The notes below the pieces were generated by a model that was given only the letters and a program-made list of their open reading frames with translations, was not told the origin of the DNA and did not search any database. From the NCBI GenBank assembly GCA_014361095.1, contig JACIWF010000015.1:1-10981 (forward strand): a stretch of 10,981 nt of DNA, in the 5' to 3' direction. Positions within the stretch are counted from its first letter, which is position 1, and each line of letters opens with the position of its first letter. This DNA comes from Hadesarchaea archaeon. Its GTDB lineage: Archaea; Hadarchaeota; Hadarchaeia; Hadarchaeales; Hadarchaeaceae. This document shows, one piece after another, positions 6,573 through 10,981 of this stretch. Made by a program: the position numbers and the translations under genes.

Positions 6573-8717
6573 ATGGCTGAGGTGAAGAGGACCATTTGCA
6601 TGGGTTGCCACTGTGAGTGTGGTGTCCTAGTAACCGTTGAGAATGGAAAGGTAACCAAGATAATCGGTGATCCGGATCACCCTCAGAATGAGGGGGCAAT
6701 TTGTGTAAGGGGAATGTCCTATCAGCAGCTCCTTTACCATCCCGACAGGCTGCGCTACCCGATGGAGCGCCAGCCAAATGGGGAATGGAAGAGGATATCT
6801 TGGGACGAGGCAATGGACAAGATCGCCAGCAAGTTCAAGGAGCTGATCAACAAGTACGGTCCGGAGTCACTGGCCTTTGTTTTCTGCGACGGTGACCGGG
6901 ACAACATCGTTTTCAACGTTGACTGGCTGACGGCGATCCAGAGCCCCCATCTGCTGGGAACCGACGCCCAGTACTGCATTCGGCCCAACTGGATTGCGGA
7001 CGGCCTGACCTTTGGACAAGCGCTGACTTGGGAGAAAGGGCCGGACTATAAAAACAGCAAATGCATCCTGATCTGGGGAGGCAACCCGCTCGAGACCCAC
7101 CTCGGTTCCAAGGGCCAGGAAATACTTCAGGCGAAATATAACCGGGGGGCTAAGCTCATCGTTGTCGACCCGCGTTTCACCAATCTGGCTTCCAAAGCCG
7201 ATATCTGGCTGCAGGTGAGGCCGGCGACAGATGCCGCGCTCGCGTTGGGAATGCTCAATGTCATCATCAACGAGGAACTTTACGACAAGGAGTTCGTCTC
7301 TGAATGGACGGTGGGTTTCGATAAACTCCGTGAGAGGGTTCAGGAATATCCTCCGGACAAGGTCGCCGAAATTACTTGGGTTCCGGAGGAGAAGATCAGG
7401 GAAGCGGCCAGGATGTATGCCACCAACAAGCCCGCCTCCGTGCATCACAGAATGGGCGTCACTATGAACACCAACGGGCTTCAGACCTGCAGGGCCGTGG
7501 ACATGCTGATAGCCATCACCGGCAACTTGGATATTCCAGGGGGCAACCTGCTGCCTTTCCCGTCGCCGACCAGCAAAGTCAGGTCGGCATATGTGGAGTT
7601 TCCAAAGCTTTACGCGGAAAGGTTGCCCAAGGAAGTGAAGCAGAGGAGATACGGGGTGAAGGAGTTCCCCTTCGGTTTTGATAAAGCCAATCCCTGGAAC
7701 GATTCTCACCCTGTTCTCGCCTTCGACTCGATTCCACAGGGCGGGATAAGGGGCATGTTTATCGTCAACGATCCGGTCATGGGGATGCAGGGCAGCAAGC
7801 AGACGGCCAAGGATCTGGAGCATCTGGAGTTTCTGGTGGTGATGGATTTCTGGATGACACCCACCGCCAGTTTTGCCAACATCGTGCTGCCGGCCGCGAC
7901 CTGGCTGGAGAGGGACCTGGTCCACGAGCTGCACTATCCCAGCTATGTCGGGGTGGCTCCAAAGGTGATTGACCCGGTTCCGGAATGCCGAGACGAGAGA
8001 GAGGTTTCGATTGAGCTGAGGAAAAGGCTGGGCCTGAAGAGCGCCTATCCGGTGGAGAGCGTGAAGGAATGGAACGATTACCGCTTGGAAAGGCTGGGCG
8101 TGACCTTTGATGAATTTTACCAGAAATACGGCACGGTTTTAAAGTTCCAGTTTGAGACCGAGAAATACAAGAAGTTCAAAAAGTTTCCGGGAACACCATC
8201 CGGAAAGGTTGAGCTTTACTCGAAGACGCTCGAGGAGAACGGAATTGACCCGCTTCCCCATCACGAGGAGCCTCCGGTAGGTCCGGTGACCACACCGGAG
8301 CTGATGGAGGAGTATCCATTCATCTTCATCTCAGGGAGCAGAAAGGTGCTCTACTTCCACGGCTACGGGAGGCAACTGCCCTGGCTTCGTGAGCTACAGC
8401 CCGATCCTGAGGTCGAGATAAACCCGGAAGCGGCAGAGAAGCTGGGAATCAATGATGGTGACTGGGTCTGGATCGAGACGCCGCAGGCCAAGGGAGAGCG
8501 GGTGAAGTTCAGGGCCAGGTTGACCTGGGGAATTCATCCCAAGGTGGTCAACGCCGATTCCCACTGGTGGTTCCCTGAGCGAAAGGACGATCCGCATCGA
8601 GCCTGTTTTGAATCCAACGTTAATGTGGTGGTGCCCAGATATCCACCGTATGACCAGGTCTTTGGCTGTCCGATTATCCGCGGGGCCATCTGCAAGATAA
8701 CAAAGGCGGAGGCATGA
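6573..8717 (+). CDS. Mo/W bis-pterin oxidoreductase, acetylene-hydratase-like
   Basis: A 714-residue catalytic subunit of the DMSO-reductase superfamily. The N-terminal [4Fe-4S] domain has Cys9, Cys12, Cys16 and Cys44; Cys135 (AQYCIRPNW) sits where the metal-ligating Cys of acetylene hydratase (Cys141) lies; WGGNPLETH (168-176) and VVDPRFT bind the pterin cofactors; the C-terminal pterin domain (about 585-705) holds EINPEAAEKLGINDGDWVWI. A central stretch with VIINEELYDKEFV is strikingly like Pelobacter acetylene hydratase as I recall it. However, the hydratase's essential Asp13, beside the second cluster Cys, is His13 here, so another hydration, transhydroxylation or redox reaction on a ring is more likely. 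There is no Tat signal, so the enzyme is cytosolic. The ATG at 6546 would add nine residues before the family start; I chose 6573. It overlaps the next gene by four bases (ATGA). Confidence 0.9.
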   Translation: MAEVKRTICMGCHCECGVLVTVENGKVTKIIGDPDHPQNEGAICVRGMSYQQLLYHPDRLRYPMERQPNGEWKRISWDEAMDKIASKFKELINKYGPESLAFVFCDGDRDNIVFNVDWLTAIQSPHLLGTDAQYCIRPNWIADGLTFGQALTWEKGPDYKNSKCILIWGGNPLETHLGSKGQEILQAKYNRGAKLIVVDPRFTNLASKADIWLQVRPATDAALALGMLNVIINEELYDKEFVSEWTVGFDKLRERVQEYPPDKVAEITWVPEEKIREAARMYATNKPASVHHRMGVTMNTNGLQTCRAVDMLIAITGNLDIPGGNLLPFPSPTSKVRSAYVEFPKLYAERLPKEVKQRRYGVKEFPFGFDKANPWNDSHPVLAFDSIPQGGIRGMFIVNDPVMGMQGSKQTAKDLEHLEFLVVMDFWMTPTASFANIVLPAATWLERDLVHELHYPSYVGVAPKVIDPVPECRDEREVSIELRKRLGLKSAYPVESVKEWNDYRLERLGVTFDEFYQKYGTVLKFQFETEKYKKFKKFPGTPSGKVELYSKTLEENGIDPLPHHEEPPVGPVTTPELMEEYPFIFISGSRKVLYFHGYGRQLPWLRELQPDPEVEINPEAAEKLGINDGDWVWIETPQAKGERVKFRARLTWGIHPKVVNADSHWWFPERKDDPHRACFESNVNVVVPRYPPYDQVFGCPIIRGAICKITKAEA

Positions 8718-9085
8718 GGGTGGCAAAATACAAACTGCAAGCCGACGTGAAGAAATGCATCGGCTGTCATTCCTGCGAGATCGCCTGCAAACAGGAGTTC
8801 AACCTACCCGTGGGGCCGATGCCCATCAGGGTGGTCAAAATAGGGCCGCGGAAGACCGACGGTGGGCTCAGGACGGACTATGTTCCAGTTTTCTGTAAGC
8901 ACTGCGAGGATGCCCCCTGCATTAAGGCCTGCCCGGAGCACGCGCTTTACAAGAGGCCAGATGGCATCGTCATGGTGAACAAGGAGAAGTGCATCGGCTG
9001 TCAGCTGTGCATCGATGCCTGCCCGATAAACGCCCCCCAATTCAACCCTGAGCTGGGAAAGATTGAACTCTGCAATCTCTACTGA
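8714..9085 (+). CDS. Ferredoxin-type beta subunit, cut short at cluster motif IV
   Basis: A 123-residue Fe-S electron-transfer subunit of the DmsB/PsrB/transhydroxylase-beta type, partner of the Mo/W enzyme. Motif I is CIGCHSCEIAC (Cys15, 18, 21, 25); motif II CKHCEDAPCIKACP near 62-75; motif III CIGCQLCIDACP near 93-104. Relatives continue with motif IV (C-x2-C, a spacer, C-x3-CP), but this frame ends IELCNLY, with Tyr where the second Cys should be, then stop. In relatives the first and fourth motifs share clusters, so one or two clusters may be incomplete. No later frame restores the missing Cys residues; the +1 frame stays open to 9140 with an 18-residue lysine-rich tail. It could be a natural short form, a deletion, or a sequencing/assembly error. 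The ATG overlaps the previous stop; GTG at 8720 has better spacing (seven bases) from GGAGG at 8708-8712. Confidence 0.82.
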   Translation: MRVAKYKLQADVKKCIGCHSCEIACKQEFNLPVGPMPIRVVKIGPRKTDGGLRTDYVPVFCKHCEDAPCIKACPEHALYKRPDGIVMVNKEKCIGCQLCIDACPINAPQFNPELGKIELCNLY

Positions 9086-9161
9086 AATCAACAAAAAGAT
9101 GCAGGAGATAAAAGTAAAGGACATCCTTAGCTTCAAATAGAGAGTTTCTGAGCTGTCCGAT

Positions 9162-9722
9162 TCACTCCAACAAAAGCAGCACAAAACTCTTGTAGGGCTC
9201 ACTATCCTTCACAACGTTGATCTCAAAACCTGCCTTCCGGGCCGTTTTGTAAACATCGATCCCGACTGCTTCCATCGACGGCCTAGCTTTCCGCGGGTGC
9301 AGGCAGTCCGCTTTGCTCAGCAGTCCGCGGTTCTCAGCTTTTTCCGCCACGCATGGATCACAATATCTACAGGGTCCGGAGACGAGCAGCAGAGCTCGGT
9401 AGTAACCGCTCAGGAAGGCCTCCCTTTCCAGAGCCAGCGCCTTTTCATGAACCCGGCGCTGATCCTCCTCATCTTTCATGTTTCTGAACTCCATGAGCAG
9501 ACCCTTGCTGTAACCCTTCAGCCACCTTCTGGTTTCTTCAGGTGTGGGTGTGTGAGGGGGGCAGGTGAGGCGGATTCCGTACATCCTGCAACCGTACTGG
9601 CATTTTATCCGGACATAGTCCTCGACAAAGATGTCATCCGTTGAAATAATTTTGACCGAGCTGGCCCCAGTTGCCCTTGCCTTTTCAATCAGTGCCTGCA
9701 ATGGTTCTGCAAACTCTGTCAT
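9162..9722 (-). CDS. DUF2284 Cys-rich predicted metal-binding protein
   Basis: A 186-residue member of DUF2284 (COG5423), a family of predicted metal-binding proteins found mainly in anaerobes and methanogens, with no settled function. Its Cys pattern is complete: Cys41, Cys45 and Cys54 in KCQYGCRMYGIRLTCPPHTPTP, then GPCRYCDPC (Cys118, 121, 124), Cys140 in DCLHP, and the family signature RPSMEAVGIDVYKTA at 147-161. Eight or fewer Cys in two groups suggests one or two Fe-S clusters; this is inference. The longest frame begins with TTG at 9743; the ATG at 9722 starts MTEFAEPLQALIEKA and is preferred, with AGGT about eleven bases upstream. It lies 78 bp behind the hydantoinase-like gene on the same strand and may be co-transcribed. 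It converges on the ferredoxin subunit across 76 bp without a clear hairpin. Confidence 0.88.
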   Translation of the reverse strand: MTEFAEPLQALIEKARATGASSVKIISTDDIFVEDYVRIKCQYGCRMYGIRLTCPPHTPTPEETRRWLKGYSKGLLMEFRNMKDEEDQRRVHEKALALEREAFLSGYYRALLLVSGPCRYCDPCVAEKAENRGLLSKADCLHPRKARPSMEAVGIDVYKTARKAGFEINVVKDSEPYKSFVLLLLE

Positions 9723-9800
9723 ATGGAACCGACCTGCTGCCAAAAATCGTCGCCGGCTCTTGATAAAAACCTTCTCCTAAAATAAGAAAGAGCAAACGAT

Positions 9801-10981
9801 TTATCGGCTCTGTCTTGGGTAAAATTTTCCAAAACCCTCCCTGCCCCAAAAGCTTCCTTCCTTGGCCACTACTTCTCCCCTGACCATGGTTAGTTTGGGA
9901 ACCCCTTTAACTTTAAAACTGTCAAAGGGAGTCCAGTCGGCCCGGTGGTGCAGTTTTTCGGCCTTTATCGTCATTTTCTCCTTCAGATCAATTATCGTGA
10001 GGTCAGCATCGGACCCAACCTGGATTAGCCCCTTTTCCGGGTATAAGCCAAATACTTTCGCCGGCGTGATGGAGAGGATTTCTACGAGCCTTTTCAAGGA
10101 AATTTTTCTCCGGTGAAATCCCTCGCTTATCATTAGCATGATTCTGGTCTCAACCCCGGGGACCCCGCCCTCGACTTCCCAGATATTTTCCCAGCCCCTT
10201 TCCTTCTCGGCCTGCAGGGGGGCATAGTGGTCCGAAACCACCATGTCCAAAACTCCATTAGCCAATGCATTCCAAAGTGCTTCAGAATCGGCCTTGGTCC
10301 GTAGCGGTGGGTTGACTTGAAGATAGGGGCCGAGTTTCTTCAGATCCTCCTGGTTGAAAATTAGGTAGTGCGGGCAGGTTTCTCCGGATACCGGCAGTTC
10401 CCTTTTCTTCGCCCACCCGATTAAATCCGCTCCATGACTGGATGAAATATGGAAGACGTGAAGCGGCGCGGCTACTTCTGAGGCCAAGAGTATGGCTCTG
10501 GATATGGCCTCAACTTCGGCTATAGTGGGCCTGGATAGCGCATGGGCCATAGGATCACTTCTGCCCAGCTTCTTGAGCTCGTTTAGCCGATGGAGTCTGA
10601 TGCTTTCGTTTTCAGCATGAACCGTGGCTAGGGATTTGACCTCGCTGATCTTTCTGAATGAGTCGAGCATGGTCCCGCTGTCCAGCGATGGCAGTCCATC
10701 AGGATTGGCCATGAAGTGTTTGAAGGACACGGCACCCATTTTTGAAACATTGATGATTTCCTCGACGTGTTTCTCCTGACAAATTGCGGCGTGAAGAGCA
10801 AAATCTACCGTACACACTTTCTCTCCGTCCGTCTTCATCTGGGCAAAAGTTTTCTCAAGCCCATCTTCACCAGGTATGGCAAAATCTATTATTGTGGTAG
10901 TTCCTCCAATTGCGGCCGCTTTCGTGCCGTTGGCGAAGTCTTCCCTGTGCAGGTAGCCGGGAACATGCAGATGGACGTGAG
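9801..10981 (-). CDS. Hydantoinase/allantoinase-type cyclic amidohydrolase (5' partial)
   Basis: The 5' end is outside the window; 392 or so codons are visible, beginning at HVHLHVPG. It belongs to the COG0044 group (dihydroorotase, hydantoinase, dihydropyrimidinase, allantoinase), which opens cyclic amides and ureides. Counting from the first visible residue: His1 and His3 (HxH), GGTTTIIDFA at 25-34 (a hydantoinase-like signature), Lys87 in SFKHFMA (the lysine that is carbamylated to bridge two metals), His121 in VHAENE, ETCPHYL near 200, His177 in HVFHISS, and Asp250 in VSDHYAP. All binuclear-site ligands are present. Dihydroorotases have Arg two residues after HxH to hold the substrate carboxylate; here it is His5, so pyrimidine synthesis is unlikely and a neutral ring substrate fits better. 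The C-terminal FKVKGVPKLTMVRGEVV is typical of hydantoinases and allantoinases. The DUF2284 gene follows 78 bp downstream. Confidence 0.87.
   Translation of the reverse strand, partial: HVHLHVPGYLHREDFANGTKAAAIGGTTTIIDFAIPGEDGLEKTFAQMKTDGEKVCTVDFALHAAICQEKHVEEIINVSKMGAVSFKHFMANPDGLPSLDSGTMLDSFRKISEVKSLATVHAENESIRLHRLNELKKLGRSDPMAHALSRPTIAEVEAISRAILLASEVAAPLHVFHISSSHGADLIGWAKKRELPVSGETCPHYLIFNQEDLKKLGPYLQVNPPLRTKADSEALWNALANGVLDMVVSDHYAPLQAEKERGWENIWEVEGGVPGVETRIMLMISEGFHRRKISLKRLVEILSITPAKVFGLYPEKGLIQVGSDADLTIIDLKEKMTIKAEKLHHRADWTPFDSFKVKGVPKLTMVRGEVVAKEGSFWGREGFGKFYPRQSR

Noticed and set aside
6867..7934. Long minus-strand frame of 355 codons
   Set aside because: It lies wholly antisense inside the Mo/W oxidoreductase gene and its translation shows no domain, only codon-shadow composition.
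6573..8717. Naming the Mo/W enzyme acetylene hydratase
   Set aside because: The essential Asp13 is His here, so the family resemblance is reported but not the function.
9801..10981. Naming the right-edge enzyme dihydroorotase (pyrC)
   Set aside because: The Arg after HxH is His, and GGTTTIIDFA and FKVKG point to the hydantoinase/allantoinase side; the gene context is catabolic.
1..10981. CRISPR arrays, tRNAs, insertion sequences or phage genes
   Set aside because: No regularly spaced repeats, tRNA-like cloverleaf, transposase or integrase was seen on either strand.

Overview
The window holds ten protein-coding genes, almost all metabolic, and most of them act on C-N bonds. Five are members of the amidohydrolase superfamily from four different subfamilies: two COG0402 (ATZ/TRZ, MTA/SAH-deaminase-like) enzymes, one COG2159 (Amidohydro_2) enzyme, one close relative of clostridial enamidase (the ring-opening enzyme of nicotinate fermentation), and one hydantoinase/allantoinase-type enzyme that runs off the right edge. 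With them are a RidA-family protein, a molybdenum/tungsten bis-pterin oxidoreductase with its iron-sulfur partner, a small QueG-like two-cluster Fe-S protein and a DUF2284 Cys-rich protein. No tRNA, rRNA, CRISPR array, transposase or regulator gene is visible.

Layout by strand: RidA and COG0402 enzyme 1 (minus, 61-1957); a divergent gap of about 200 bp; QueG-like protein and COG2159 enzyme (plus, 2157-3780); 12 bp convergent gap; COG0402 enzyme 2 (minus, 3793-5136); a divergent gap of 127 bp; enamidase homologue, Mo/W oxidoreductase and ferredoxin-type subunit (plus, 5264-9085); convergent gap; DUF2284 protein and hydantoinase-like enzyme (minus, 9162 to the edge). Transcription therefore fans out from two divergent promoter regions.

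The organism looks like an anaerobic archaeon, though this is inferred. AT-rich TATA-like boxes lie about 25-30 bp upstream of several start codons, as expected for leaderless archaeal transcripts, while genes inside operons carry GGAGG or GGGGGTG Shine-Dalgarno sequences. The many Fe-S proteins and the Mo/W enzyme argue for anaerobic life. A bacterial origin is not excluded, and no phylum can be named from this sequence alone.

Working model (inference): this is a catabolic island for reduced N-heterocycles or cyclic amides. The Mo/W enzyme and its Fe-S subunit would oxidise, reduce or hydrate a ring, the enamidase homologue in the same operon would open a cyclic enamide, the hydantoinase-like enzyme would open a cyclic ureide or imide, the COG0402 enzymes would deaminate or dechlorinate-type hydrolyse ring substituents, and RidA would deal with enamine/imine products. 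Several of these proteins have changes at positions that are catalytic in their best-known relatives (RidA Arg to Ser; COG0402 enzyme 1 Glu to Val; COG2159 Asp to Glu; Mo/W enzyme Asp13 of acetylene hydratase to His; ferredoxin subunit cut short at its fourth cluster motif), so the substrates are probably not the textbook ones.
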